From a virus: a stretch of DNA of 64,000 nt. The notes beneath the pieces were generated by a model, which saw nothing but the letters and a program-made list of their open reading frames with translations, was not told the DNA's origin and did no database searches. The translations under genes and the position numbers were made by a program. The stretch lies in the IMG/VR virus record IMGVR_UViG_3300028859_000013, positions 1-64,000 of that record; one strand, written 5' to 3'. This document shows, piece by piece, positions 32,018 through 41,396 of the stretch; the stretch's first letter is position 1, and every line of letters begins with the position of its first letter.

Positions 32018-32896
32018 ATGGGAAAAAGATTAACTAATGATATATTTATAGAAAGATCAAATATAATTCATAATAATTTTTATAGTTATCCAAATACTAA
32101 TTATATAAATAATGATTGTTATGTGAAAATTGTATGTCCTAAACATGGAGAATTTATTCAAAATGCTAAATCTCATTTGGATGGACATGGATGCTCGGAA
32201 TGTGGAAATAATCATTTTACTACAATTAATTATATAGAAAAAGTTAATATTATTCATAATTTTAAATATAAATATGATAAAACTATTTTTATTAATTATA
32301 GTAGCGATATTATTATTTATTGTGATAGACATGGATATTTTTCACAAAATACTAAACTACATTTAAATGGCCATGGATGTCCAAAATGTGCAAATAATGT
32401 TTATACTAAAAAAGAAATATTAGAAAAAGCTAATAATATACATAATTTTAAATATAAGTATGATGATTTTGAGTTAGATAAAAGAATGAATGAAACTATT
32501 TTAACTATTTATTGCAAAAAACATGGTAAATTTAATCAAAGATTGAACAATCATATACATCAAGCTAATGGCTGCCCGCTGTGTAGTGAATCTAAAGGTG
32601 AGATTGAAATTGAAAATATATTAATTGATAAATTTATTAAACACGAAAGACAAAAAAAATTTGAAAAATGTAAAAATAATAAAAAATTACCTTTTGATTT
32701 TTATCTAATAGATTATAATATATGTATAGAATATGATGGTATACAGCATTATAGTCCAATATATGGAGAAGATAATTTAATTAAAACAAATAAAAATGAT
32801 AATATTAAAAATGAATTTTGCTTAAATAATAATATAAGATTAATAAGAATAAAATATGATGAGAATATCATTGAGAAATTAGAATTTCTCAAATAA
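32018..32896 (+). CDS. Vsr-like endonuclease with three Cys/His zinc-binding repeats
   Basis: This 292-residue protein has three copies of a roughly 60-residue unit of the form HNxxYxYxx, IxCxxHGxFxQxxxxHLxGxGC, PxC. These probably bind zinc and DNA. A C-terminal nuclease domain follows, with FERQKKFEKC-type motif, LPFDFYLIDYNICIEYDGIQ and then NEFCLNNNIRLIRIKY. The D-x-(x)n-E-Y-D-G-x-Q-H core is that of Vsr/PD-(D/E)xK-like homing enzymes. It is a paralogue of the gene at 33622. It lies directly after the split helicase, as expected of a free-standing homing gene. Confidence 0.8.
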   Translation: MGKRLTNDIFIERSNIIHNNFYSYPNTNYINNDCYVKIVCPKHGEFIQNAKSHLDGHGCSECGNNHFTTINYIEKVNIIHNFKYKYDKTIFINYSSDIIIYCDRHGYFSQNTKLHLNGHGCPKCANNVYTKKEILEKANNIHNFKYKYDDFELDKRMNETILTIYCKKHGKFNQRLNNHIHQANGCPLCSESKGEIEIENILIDKFIKHERQKKFEKCKNNKKLPFDFYLIDYNICIEYDGIQHYSPIYGEDNLIKTNKNDNIKNEFCLNNNIRLIRIKYDENIIEKLEFLK

Positions 32897-32917
32897 AAAT
32901 CAATTAATAATTAATAA

Positions 32918-33625
32918 ATGAAAAATGATGAAGAAATAAATGACGATTTGAATGAAGATTTGGATAACGATTTAGATTTGGAAGAAGATTTAGAAGAAGA
33001 TTTGAATCTATTAGATGAAAATTTAGATGACTCGTCTGAAGAAGATGCATTAGTATCTGATGAATCTATTGATGAAGATGATGAAGATGATGAAGATAAT
33101 GAAATAGATATAATGGTTAAATTCAATACAAATAATCATAAAATTGAAGGTAAACATGCATTATCTAGAGATACAATATTTAAAGGTAAAGTTGAAGATA
33201 ATGTAGATCAGCAAGAATATGATTATAATATTAATCAACAAGAAGATTTTAATTTAAATGATGGATTGCCGATAGAAGCTGGATCATCGTATGAATTTGA
33301 AAGTAAACATTATGAAGATTACGTAGATAGATTAAATTTGCAAAGAGATATTTATGATTTATTAAGTGAGAAAACAGATTTGGATTTTTCTTCAAATAGA
33401 AGAAAACCAAATAAGCAAGCATTTAACGATTATTATAGAATGTTATTAAATAATATTGGAAAAGAATATAGTAAATCTGAAATATTTGTAGAACTTTCTT
33501 ATTATTTCACAGACAACATCTTCAATATGTTTAAATTATTAGATAAAGAATATGCAACACGTATAATAGTAGAATTAAAACAGCGTGGTCATTTAACAAA
33601 TTTAAACAATATAAATTTTATATGA
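32918..33625 (+). CDS. Acidic phage protein of unknown function
   Basis: This 235-residue protein has an extremely acidic first 65 residues, almost all D, E, L and N, followed by a globular part with DRLNLQRDIYDLLSEKTDLD and a helical end. Acidic leaders can mimic DNA or bind a basic partner. It lies between two homing endonuclease genes in the replication block, so it may be a replication or transcription accessory protein. No family was recognised. Confidence 0.6.
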   Translation: MKNDEEINDDLNEDLDNDLDLEEDLEEDLNLLDENLDDSSEEDALVSDESIDEDDEDDEDNEIDIMVKFNTNNHKIEGKHALSRDTIFKGKVEDNVDQQEYDYNINQQEDFNLNDGLPIEAGSSYEFESKHYEDYVDRLNLQRDIYDLLSEKTDLDFSSNRRKPNKQAFNDYYRMLLNNIGKEYSKSEIFVELSYYFTDNIFNMFKLLDKEYATRIIVELKQRGHLTNLNNINFI

Positions 33626-34491
33626 GCAAAGTAAAAAATGTAGATGATTATATAAAAGAAGTTTCAATAATACATAATTATTATTATGATTATAGTTTAG
33701 TTTTATATATTAATGCTCATACTAAAATAAAAATTATTTGTCCAATACATGGAATATTTGAACAAGAACCTCTTAATCATAAGAGATATGGTTGTAAAAA
33801 ATGTGGTAAATTATTAGATGAAAAAGTTGTATTAAATAGATGTACTAAAATACATGGAGATAGATATGATTATTCTAAATTTAAATATATTGGTATGTAT
33901 AATAATTCTACTATAATATGTAAAATTCATGGTGAATTTGAACAACAAGTGATTAATCATTTAGCAGGTAAAGGTTGTCAAAAATGTGCACCAAATTATA
34001 AAAAAGATAAAAAAACGATTTTAAATAAATTAAATAAAGTTCATAATAATAAATATGATTATTCATTGTCTATTTTTAATAGAACAAAGGATATAATAAA
34101 AATAATATGTCCTTTACATGGAGAATTTGAACAAATATTAAATAATCATTTAAGAGGAAATGGTTGTCCTTTATGTGATGAAAGTAAAGGAGAAAGAGCG
34201 GTAGAAAGTTATCTAATAGAGCATGATATTATTTTTGAAAGACAAAAAAAATTTGAAGGTTGTATGAATAAAAGATTATTATCTTTTGATTTTTATTTAC
34301 CTGATTATAATTTATGTATAGAATTCGATGGTGCTCAGCATTTTATAGAAGTTCTTAATTGGGGTAATCTTGAATATACTAAAGAAAATGATGAAATTAA
34401 AAATATTTTTTGTTTAAATAATAATATTGATTTATATAGAATATCATATAAAGATAATATACTTGGTAGATTAAATGCCAAATTTAAATAA
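33622..34491 (+). CDS. Vsr-like endonuclease with zinc-binding repeats, paralogue of 32018
   Basis: This 289-residue protein has the same design as the gene at 32018: three units of IICPIHGIFEQxxxNHxxxGCKKC type, then GERAVESYLIEHDIIFERQK and LLSFDFYLPDYNLCIEFDGA followed by QHF. The two share about half of their core residues by eye. Its ATG overlaps the stop of the acidic protein gene (ATGA). It precedes nrdJ by 77 bases, so a homing site in or near nrdJ is likely. Confidence 0.8.
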   Translation: MSKVKNVDDYIKEVSIIHNYYYDYSLVLYINAHTKIKIICPIHGIFEQEPLNHKRYGCKKCGKLLDEKVVLNRCTKIHGDRYDYSKFKYIGMYNNSTIICKIHGEFEQQVINHLAGKGCQKCAPNYKKDKKTILNKLNKVHNNKYDYSLSIFNRTKDIIKIICPLHGEFEQILNNHLRGNGCPLCDESKGERAVESYLIEHDIIFERQKKFEGCMNKRLLSFDFYLPDYNLCIEFDGAQHFIEVLNWGNLEYTKENDEIKNIFCLNNNIDLYRISYKDNILGRLNAKFK

Positions 34492-34521
34492 TATAAAAAT
34501 ATCAAAAACTAATATAAAAAT

Positions 34522-34540
34522 ATCTACTAATATAGTAGAT
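34522..34540. promoter_or_regulatory. Hairpin ATCTACTA-ATA-TAGTAGAT upstream of nrdJ
   Basis: A perfect eight-base stem with a three-base loop lies 29 bases before the nrdJ start. It has no T-tract, so it is more likely a processing or regulatory hairpin than a terminator. Confidence 0.4.
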
Positions 34541-34568
34541 TAATAATTATAAAATAAAATAGAATAGA

Positions 34569-37127
34569 ATGAGTTTTAAAAGAGAAGAAGCGTTTGATGC
34601 AGCATTAAAATATTTCAAAGGAGATACATTAGCTGCTGATGTTTGGGTTAATAAGTATGCATTAAAAGAAACGGTAGATAATGAAACAGTTTATTATGAG
34701 TTGACTCCTGATGATATGCATAGAAGATTAGCTAAAGAAATATATAGAATTGAATTAAAATATGAAAATCCGTTATCAGAAGATTTTATATTTGATTTGA
34801 TAAAAGATTTTAAATATATTATACCTCAGGGCTCTCCAATGTCAGGGATAGGTAATGATAATCAAGTAGTGTCCATATCAAATTGTTTTGTTATTGGTAA
34901 TCCTTCTGATTCTTATGGATCAATTATGCAAGTAGATGAAGAACAAATTCAATTAATGAAAAGGCGTGGAGGAGTTGGACATGATCTTTCACATATTAGG
35001 CCAGCAGGAATGCCTGTTAAAAATTCTGCATTAACTTCAACAGGTTTAGTTCCTTTTATGAGTAGATATTCAAATTCAACAAATGAAGTTGCTCAAGGAG
35101 GAAGAAGGGGTGCGTTGATGTTATCTTGTTCTGTTCTTCATCCTGATTCTGAATCATTTATTGATGCTAAATTAGAGCAAGGAAAAGTAACAGGAGCGAA
35201 TATATCAATAAAATTAACGGATGAATTTATGGAAGCAGCTATGAATTCTGGAATGTTTACTCAATTATATCCAATTGATTCTGAAACTCCATTAATTACA
35301 AAACAAATAGATGCAAATAAACTTTGGAAAAAAATTATACATAATGCATGGAAATCAGCAGAACCTGGTATATTATTTTGGGATACTGTAATGAGAGAAT
35401 CTGTCGCAGATTGCTATCAAGAATATGGATATAAAACTGTATCAACAAACCCTTGTGGAGAGTTGCCATTATGCCCATATGATTCTTGTAGATTATTAGC
35501 AATAAATCTTTATAGTTATGTTATAAATCCTTTTACTAAAGATGCATATTTCGATTGGAAATTATTTAAAGAACATACAATTTATGCTGAAAGATTTATG
35601 GATGATATTGTTGATTTGGAATCTGAAAAAATAGATAAAATTCTAGAAAAAATTGAATCTGATCCAGAAAACGAGAATACAAAAATGGTTGAAAAAGAAA
35701 CATGGGTCAAAATAAAAAATATGACTATTAAAGGGCGTAGAACAGGATTAGGTGTGACTGCTGAAGGTGATATGTTAGCTGCTCTTGGTATGACTTATGG
35801 AACAACAGAAGCAACTGATTTTTCAACAGAAGTTCATAAAAATTTAGCTGTATATGCTTATAAATCATCTGCTATTATGGCAAAAGAAAGAGGAGCATTT
35901 TCTGTTTATAATTATAATAATGAGATAAATAATCCATTTGTTCAGAGATTGAAAGATATTGATCCTGAATTAGATACTATGATGAAAGAATATGGTAGAA
36001 GAAATATAGCATTGTTGACGATTGCGCCTACTGGTAGTGTAAGCATTTTATCTCAAACTACATCAGGTGTTGAACCTGCATATAAAGTATCATATAAGAG
36101 AAGAAGGAAGATAAATCCAAGTGATAAAAATGGTAGAGTAGACTTCATAGATGCAGAAGGACAAAAATGGGAAGAATATTACGTATTTCATAAGAAATTT
36201 GAAGTATGGTTGGAAATAAATGGATATAATGTAGATGAAGTTAAATTAATGAAAGATGTAGATTTAAATCCAATTATTGAAAAATCACCATATTATAAAG
36301 CAACTGCTAATGATGTTAATTGGGTAGAAAAAGTAAAAATGCAAGGTAGTATTCAAAAATTTATTGATCATTCTATTTCAGTAACAGTAAATTTACCAAA
36401 TAATGTAACAGAAGAACTTGTTTCAAAAGTTTATGAAACAGGATGGAAAAGTGGATGTAAAGGAATCACTGTTTATCGTGATGGATCTAGAGAAGGAGTT
36501 ATCATGTCAAATGAAGGTACTACTCAAAATGTTGTATTAGAATCAGGTGAAAATAATGCAAAAAAACGTCCAAAAAAACTTGAATGCGATGTTGTTAGAT
36601 TTACAAATAAAGGTGAGAAATGGATTGGATTTTTAGGATTGAATGTAGATGATAAAGGTGAAAAATATCCTTATGAATTATTTACTGGTTTGGCTGAATC
36701 ATTTCTTATTCCTGTTAGTGTAGAAAAAGGAGAAATTGTTAGATTTAAAACTGAACCAAAAAATGGTGAAGAAGGTAAGAGTAGATATGACTTTGTTTAT
36801 AAAGATAAAGATGGATATAATGTGACTATGGAAGGATTAAATAGAGCTTTTAATAGAGAACTATGGAATACAAGTAAATTATTATCAGCTTTCTTAAGAC
36901 ATAGAATTCACTTACCAAGTGTTATTCACCTTATCGATACTTTACAAATGACAGACAATGCAGCTTTTGGTACATGGAAAAGTGGAGTGAAACGAATTAT
37001 TAAGAAATATATAAATTCTGCTGTGGTTGGAGAAAAATGTCCAAATTGCGGAGCAACTGGAGATGACTTGGTTTATGAGAATGGATGTCGGACATGCAGA
37101 AAATGTGGATATTCGCGCTGTGACTAG
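34569..37127 (+). CDS. nrdJ: Class II (adenosylcobalamin-dependent) ribonucleotide reductase
   Basis: This 852-residue enzyme reduces ribonucleotides to deoxyribonucleotides for phage DNA synthesis. Markers are IPQGSPMSGIGNDNQVVSIS with SNCFV, RRGGVGHDLSHIRP, the substrate-loop STNPCGELPL, LLTIAPTGSVSILSQTTSGV and the C-terminal zinc-ribbon/thiol tail CPNCG, CRTCRKCGYSRCD. The single long chain without an NrdB partner and with this tail fits the B12-dependent class, so it would depend on host or environmental cobalamin. It is the only large gene ending in TAG that I noticed. Homing endonuclease genes lie on both sides. Confidence 0.93.
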   Translation: MSFKREEAFDAALKYFKGDTLAADVWVNKYALKETVDNETVYYELTPDDMHRRLAKEIYRIELKYENPLSEDFIFDLIKDFKYIIPQGSPMSGIGNDNQVVSISNCFVIGNPSDSYGSIMQVDEEQIQLMKRRGGVGHDLSHIRPAGMPVKNSALTSTGLVPFMSRYSNSTNEVAQGGRRGALMLSCSVLHPDSESFIDAKLEQGKVTGANISIKLTDEFMEAAMNSGMFTQLYPIDSETPLITKQIDANKLWKKIIHNAWKSAEPGILFWDTVMRESVADCYQEYGYKTVSTNPCGELPLCPYDSCRLLAINLYSYVINPFTKDAYFDWKLFKEHTIYAERFMDDIVDLESEKIDKILEKIESDPENENTKMVEKETWVKIKNMTIKGRRTGLGVTAEGDMLAALGMTYGTTEATDFSTEVHKNLAVYAYKSSAIMAKERGAFSVYNYNNEINNPFVQRLKDIDPELDTMMKEYGRRNIALLTIAPTGSVSILSQTTSGVEPAYKVSYKRRRKINPSDKNGRVDFIDAEGQKWEEYYVFHKKFEVWLEINGYNVDEVKLMKDVDLNPIIEKSPYYKATANDVNWVEKVKMQGSIQKFIDHSISVTVNLPNNVTEELVSKVYETGWKSGCKGITVYRDGSREGVIMSNEGTTQNVVLESGENNAKKRPKKLECDVVRFTNKGEKWIGFLGLNVDDKGEKYPYELFTGLAESFLIPVSVEKGEIVRFKTEPKNGEEGKSRYDFVYKDKDGYNVTMEGLNRAFNRELWNTSKLLSAFLRHRIHLPSVIHLIDTLQMTDNAAFGTWKSGVKRIIKKYINSAVVGEKCPNCGATGDDLVYENGCRTCRKCGYSRCD

Positions 37128-37149
37128 TTAATACAATTAATTTAAAATA

Positions 37150-37232
37150 AATCCACATATTTCACGGTTATGACTACCATAATTTAATATATAGATTATG
37201 GTAAAATATAAAAAATGTGAAATATGTGGATT
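37150..37232 (+). promoter_or_regulatory. Nested inverted repeats enclosing the start codon of the 37198 endonuclease gene
   Basis: The 16 bases AATCCACATATTTCAC (37150-37165) are perfectly complementary to 37217-37232. Inside, TACCATAAT (37175-37183) pairs with ATTATGGTA (37195-37203), which covers the ATG at 37198. The loop holds TTTAATATATAG, the presumed late-promoter sequence. A long transcript from nrdJ would hide the start codon, whereas a short one from the loop would not. Confidence 0.65.
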
Positions 37233-38229
37233 AACTTTTCCTTATACTACTGGAAAATTTACAATTCATTTAATGGAAGAACACAATATATCTTTAAAAG
37301 ATTATATTATTAAATATGAATTAGATGGTATAACTCCAAAATGTCAATGTGGTTATTGTGATGATGATGCACCTTTTTATAGAGGTACATTTTTGACTAA
37401 AAGTAGTGAACATAAAAAATATAAATCTTTAAAGGAAGGTTATATAAAAAAATATGGTATACCTAAATGTGTAAATTGTGGAGAAGATGTAAAATGGCAT
37501 AGAGGAATACCAAATATTTATTGCTCACCAAGTTGTTTTCCTTGTCAATGGAATCAAGAGAAAGTTAAACAAACTGTTAAAGAAAGATATGGAGTAGATA
37601 ATGTATCATTTTTAGATGAAGTTAAAGAAAAAATATCAAAATCTAAAAATGAAAAAAATGAAAATGAAAAAAATGAAATTTTAAATAAAATTAAAAAAAC
37701 TTGTTTAGAAAGATATGGTACAGTATCTTTTTTTAGTACTAAATTATTTTATGATAAAAATAAAACAACTATGCTTGAAAGATATGAAGTAGATCATCCT
37801 TCTAAAATGATGAAGAATAGGGAGAGTGCAAGTAAGAGAATGATAGAAAATAATTCAAATTTTGATTTGGATTTTAGAAATTGTTATAACATTAAGAGAT
37901 ATAAAGATACTGATTTGTGTTATCAGAGTTCATATGAAGAAGACTTTTTAGATTTATGTGATAAGTATCAAATACTTAATAAAGTTGAAAATGGACATAC
38001 ATATAAGTTTTTAGAAGAAGATTATTCATATGGATTAAGGACAATTACTGATTTTTGTATTGATGATATGGAGATTGAGATTAAATCATCTTATATATTA
38101 GAGAAACAAGGAGGAGAAGAAGTTATTGATATAAAAAGAAAATCTGTTAAAAGAGCAGGTAAATATTATTTATTAATTTTAGATAAAAATTATTCTGAGT
38201 TTAATAAGTATTTCAAAAAATTATTTTAA
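37198..38229 (+). CDS. Homing endonuclease with zinc fingers and NUMOD-like repeats
   Basis: This 343-residue protein starts with CEICGLTFPYTTGKFTIHLM (a C2H-type finger) and further CxC clusters (CQCGYC, CVNCGEDVKWH, CSPSC). Repeats of the type VKERYGVDNVSF and CLERYGTVSF follow, which resemble DNA-binding modules of phage homing enzymes. The C-terminal part (YQSSYEEDFLDLCDKYQ, TITDFCIDDMEIEIKSSY) fits a PD-(D/E)xK-like nuclease with D, E-x-K. It lies right after nrdJ and its start codon is buried in a hairpin. Confidence 0.75.
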   Translation: MVKYKKCEICGLTFPYTTGKFTIHLMEEHNISLKDYIIKYELDGITPKCQCGYCDDDAPFYRGTFLTKSSEHKKYKSLKEGYIKKYGIPKCVNCGEDVKWHRGIPNIYCSPSCFPCQWNQEKVKQTVKERYGVDNVSFLDEVKEKISKSKNEKNENEKNEILNKIKKTCLERYGTVSFFSTKLFYDKNKTTMLERYEVDHPSKMMKNRESASKRMIENNSNFDLDFRNCYNIKRYKDTDLCYQSSYEEDFLDLCDKYQILNKVENGHTYKFLEEDYSYGLRTITDFCIDDMEIEIKSSYILEKQGGEEVIDIKRKSVKRAGKYYLLILDKNYSEFNKYFKKLF

Positions 38230-38232
38230 AAT

Positions 38233-38364
38233 ATGAGTAATTTAATATTTAATTTGAGGATTTATAAGTATCATTTTCAAATAACAAAGAAATTAAGAAT
38301 GAGTATTTCTTATAATGAAAGTTATGATTTTCATAAAGATCCGTTCATAAGATTATTCAAATAA
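38233..38364 (+). CDS. Possible small protein
   Basis: A 43-codon frame starts four bases after the endonuclease stop and encodes MSNLIFNLRIYKYHFQITKK and a basic remainder. It ends exactly at the hairpin terminator, which supports reality, but no homologue is recognised. Confidence 0.35.
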   Translation: MSNLIFNLRIYKYHFQITKKLRMSISYNESYDFHKDPFIRLFK

Positions 38365-38394
38365 AAAACTACTAATTTAATTAGTAGTTTTTTA
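38363..38394. terminator. Hairpin terminator
   Basis: AACTACTAA and TTAGTAGTT form a stem flanked by A- and T-tracts. It closes the rightward replication block. Confidence 0.8.
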
Positions 38395-38407
38395 TTTTGT
38401 GAATTTT

Positions 38408-38635
38408 TTATTCTTCATTATCAATTAACTTACAACCTTCTAAATGACAAAAATCATCTATGTGACAATCATAACAACAAGTTAAATTTGGACAATTACT
38501 TTCCACAATTCTAAACACTTTTTATCCAAGTTCATCGTATAGTTGATTGAATATTTTAGTTAACATTCTTGAATTAGGTTCAGTCAATAATGGACAGTTA
38601 TTGCAATTAGAATCACATACTCTATCATTTTTCAT
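38408..38635 (-). pseudogene. Cys-rich small protein gene interrupted by one in-frame TAA
   Basis: From the ATG at 38635 the frame encodes MKNDRVCDSNCNNCPLLTEP and stops after LYDELG at 38522. The same frame continues without further stops to 38408 and encodes KVFRIVESNCPNLTCCYDCH and IDDFCHLEGCKLIDNEE. The Cys pattern across the stop suggests one zinc-binding protein of about 74 residues with a nonsense codon. Alternatively it is two small genes, the second starting at a GTG at 38518. Confidence 0.5.
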
Positions 38636-38653
38636 AAATTTTACTTTTTAAAT

Positions 38654-38686
38654 AAAAAAAGTCACTCAATTTGAGTGACTTTTTTT
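38654..38686. terminator. Hairpin terminator
   Basis: AGTCACTCAA and TTGAGTGACT form a perfect stem with A7 and T7 flanks. It ends the leftward MoxR ATPase transcript. Confidence 0.85.
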
Positions 38687-38698
38687 ATTAATTATTAA

Positions 38699-39976
38699 TT
38701 ATTTTTTATCATCACTATCATCACTATCATCAACATGTTTGAAGATAGATTCTCTAAATTTATTAAACCTCTTATCTGCTAAGAATTTTTGTGCAGCTTT
38801 ATTTGTTTTAGAGTCTTCAGATAAAGTATATTCTGTATCAAGAACATGAAGTAAATAACCTACAACTTCATCATCTGAAATGGTTCCAAGAAATTTGATA
38901 AGATTTTCAACTTCTTTAGATTTCAATACTGAAACACTACGTTCTTTCATGTTTGCAAGAAGTTCAGATTTTTTATCACGATTGAAGTTTTTGATGTCAT
39001 CAATAATATCATCAAAACGATTAAGAACATCATCAAGAGTTATTTTAAGAGTATCTTCACAATATCTAATGAATTGTACATTTGATGCACCAACATAACC
39101 ATGACCAATTTCTTTAATGTCATTTATCCAAGTACGAATAGATGGGAATTTTTTGACCATTATTGAGTTACCTTTTTCATCTTTTATAGAATTTCCAGAA
39201 ACATCAGTTTTTTCAACAAATCCTCCAAAATTTTCAAAAATATAATCACTTAAAAAAGTCCAAGAACGAGGTGTAGCATATGCTTTATTCGTTTTATTTG
39301 TGATGTTCCTTTGATCAGGTTTTTTATAATAATGTTCAGTTTGATTTTTCAAAAATTGAACAATTATTGGAGCTACATTTTTATTTGCATATTGATCAGC
39401 CCATTCTGTAAATGGTAAAGTATGTTCAATATGAATTAAACGATTATTAAGAGCTTGATCAAATTCTTCTACATCTGTACCATCTTCTTCTCCAAGGTTA
39501 CCAGAAGAACACATAAATACATTTGAATTAAAAGCGAAAAATGAACCAATTTCTCTTTCAAGTAATATTTGAAGAGCAGCATTCCTTACTGCAAGAGTAG
39601 AACGATTTAATTCTTCAAAGTGAATAATGGTCGGACGTTTATTAGCTTCATATGCCCATTTAGGTGCAACGTGAGCTAACATTCGTTGCATTTTACCATC
39701 TACCATTTCTTCATCCAATGATGGGTATAACCCTACATCTGTTTCATCAATCATTGATAACCTGATATCAAAATATTGAAATCCTACTTTATTCGCAATT
39801 GATCTCATAATTGCAGACTTGGCATAACCAGGAGGAGATGTTATAAAAAGAACTCCACTTTTGGAATTCATAATTTTAAAATACCTTTTCTCTCTTTCTG
39901 ATAGAGATTCATACCCTTCTGGAAATCTGTTAGCTGGAGTCAGTGTTACACCTTTACCCATGTTTTTTTCTGTCAT
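38699..39976 (-). CDS. MoxR-type AAA ATPase
   Basis: This 425-residue protein has Walker A SPPGYAKS (about 47-54), Walker B TIIHFEELNR (about 115-124), and the MoxR-type helix-2 insert region IDETDVGLYPSLDEE. SSGNLGEEDGTDVEEFDQAL followed by NNRLIHIE holds sensor-1 and the arginine finger. MoxR ATPases work with VWA-domain proteins as chaperones that load or remodel partners. A VWA-metallopeptidase gene lies at 42920 on the same strand. The C-terminus is a short acidic tail. A TATCTTTG promoter lies 67 bases upstream. Confidence 0.85.
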   Translation of the reverse strand: MTEKNMGKGVTLTPANRFPEGYESLSEREKRYFKIMNSKSGVLFITSPPGYAKSAIMRSIANKVGFQYFDIRLSMIDETDVGLYPSLDEEMVDGKMQRMLAHVAPKWAYEANKRPTIIHFEELNRSTLAVRNAALQILLEREIGSFFAFNSNVFMCSSGNLGEEDGTDVEEFDQALNNRLIHIEHTLPFTEWADQYANKNVAPIIVQFLKNQTEHYYKKPDQRNITNKTNKAYATPRSWTFLSDYIFENFGGFVEKTDVSGNSIKDEKGNSIMVKKFPSIRTWINDIKEIGHGYVGASNVQFIRYCEDTLKITLDDVLNRFDDIIDDIKNFNRDKKSELLANMKERSVSVLKSKEVENLIKFLGTISDDEVVGYLLHVLDTEYTLSEDSKTNKAAQKFLADKRFNKFRESIFKHVDDSDDSDDKK

Positions 39977-40042
39977 AATTAATTCAATTTAATTTTAATT
40001 TAATATTTATTATTTAATTGATGTTTTGTTTTTTATACATTA

Positions 40043-40050
40043 CAAAGATA
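40043..40050 (-). promoter_or_regulatory. Bacteroidota-type -7 element TATCTTTG
   Basis: The minus strand reads AAGTAGTATCTTTGTAATG. It drives the MoxR gene at 39976. The same TGTAGTA-TCTTTGTA context recurs at 45173. Confidence 0.6.
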
Positions 40051-40208
40051 CTACTTATTTCTGATATAAAAAAATATTTTTGTACTTATTATTAAAGAAT
40101 ATCATCATATTCTTCATTTTTATTTTTATTTTTTTCTATTGTATTATTAATTAAGTTTTTATCATCTTCTGAATTTTTATCATAAAATGTATCAATAGAA
40201 TTTTTTAA

Positions 40209-41213
40209 TTATTCATTTACATTTTCTTCATTTTCTTCATCAGTTAATGTTTTTAAATATTCTTGAGCTTTATCATCTTTTATTTTTTTGAAAATAGGAA
40301 CCAAATAGTCAATGATATATTCAAACCGTTCTGTTTCATTTTTAAATTCCCAATCTTTTACAGATTTTAAATCAACATCATATAATATTGATAATACATC
40401 ATAATCTTGTATAATATCTGGTATAGTATCGCCATATTCAATTTTTACGATATTTTCAGTATCAATTATAGTATCTTTAAATATTAAAGTTGCAGTATAT
40501 GAATAATCATTATTATCTGTTAGATATACATTAATTCTATCTTTCTCCAAGGATAATACTTTAATTATACAAACATAAGGTTTATCATTAATTTTTATCC
40601 ATGTCTCAGGATTAATTAAATTTCCTATTATTTTTTGTAATTCTACCTCAAATGAAAAATCTTGTTTTTCATATTCAATTATACTTTCAAAATACTCTTT
40701 TAAAAGTTTAATTAAGTCATTATCATATGCTAATAATGCATCTTTTCTATCCTTAACATCATTCTCTATTTGCTTAGCATATTTATCCCATAATTCTTTC
40801 TGATGATCTATATGTTCCTTCTTTTTAGCTTCTTCATAAGCTTCAGGATCTTTCTTATATAAAAGAGAATCTTTTACTTCTAATATTCTATACTCATCTT
40901 TTATACTTTCAATAAAATTAGAAAACTCAATATTTTTAATCAATTTATTATTTAATTTACTAGATAATAAATTAACATCAGTTTCTTCTGTGAAATAAAT
41001 AGCAGGTGCAAATTTTTCAATTTTAATTGAACATTGCTCAATTAATTCCTCAACTATTTTCAATGGAGAAAATTCTAATGAATCTGTATTTAATTCTAAC
41101 CCATTTTTAATTAAGTAAATGAGACTACCACTTGGCTCAATCGTAGATATAATATGATAATTATATTCTACATCTTGCGTAAATAATGATAATAAATCTT
41201 GTTTTTTGCCCAT
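40209..41213 (-). CDS. Protein of unknown function between MoxR and VWA genes
   Basis: I place the start at 41213 (MGKKQDLLSLF), because the upstream codons overlap a separate membrane-protein frame ending at 41215. The roughly 334-residue protein has a charged helical middle (YEEAKKKEHIDHQKELWDKY) and a C-terminal beta-rich domain (YVCIIKVLSLEKDRINVYLT). No family was recognised. After its TAA stop the frame stays open for another 38 codons to 40092, giving an acidic tail, so a longer ancestral form is possible. It may form a complex with the neighbouring ATPase. Confidence 0.6.
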   Translation of the reverse strand: MGKKQDLLSLFTQDVEYNYHIISTIEPSGSLIYLIKNGLELNTDSLEFSPLKIVEELIEQCSIKIEKFAPAIYFTEETDVNLLSSKLNNKLIKNIEFSNFIESIKDEYRILEVKDSLLYKKDPEAYEEAKKKEHIDHQKELWDKYAKQIENDVKDRKDALLAYDNDLIKLLKEYFESIIEYEKQDFSFEVELQKIIGNLINPETWIKINDKPYVCIIKVLSLEKDRINVYLTDNNDYSYTATLIFKDTIIDTENIVKIEYGDTIPDIIQDYDVLSILYDVDLKSVKDWEFKNETERFEYIIDYLVPIFKKIKDDKAQEYLKTLTDEENEENVNE

Positions 41214-41214
41214 T

Positions 41215-41394
41215 TTATTTTTTGTTTTTAAATAATAATTTTGTATATATTTTGCTAATATATTCAATATAATCTTTTCCTGATATAATATATGGAATAG
41301 TTGTGAATATAGCTGATATAAAAAATACTATTAATATAATAAACCATAATACGCTTTCATATAATCTATATGAGTATTTTTTTAATGCTTTCAT
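41215..41394 (-). CDS. Small membrane protein
   Basis: A 59-residue frame starts MKALKKYSYRLYESVLWFII and has one strong hydrophobic segment (SVLWFIILIVFFISAIF) between basic ends. Its TAA at 41215 is one base upstream of the next gene's ATG, and it is two bases from the gene at 41397. This tight packing supports a real gene. Function unknown. Confidence 0.55.
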   Translation of the reverse strand: MKALKKYSYRLYESVLWFIILIVFFISAIFTTIPYIISGKDYIEYISKIYTKLLFKNKK

Positions 41395-41396
41395 GT

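Noticed and set aside
34569-37127. Intein inside nrdJ
   Set aside because: The ribonucleotide reductase sequence is continuous through its conserved motifs; no Cys-started block or HN-Ser/Cys junction is present despite the flanking homing genes.
37125-37127. TAG reassigned to glutamine, as in some gut megaphages
   Set aside because: nrdJ ends in TAG right after its C-terminal cysteine tail, exactly where related enzymes end, so TAG is a stop here.
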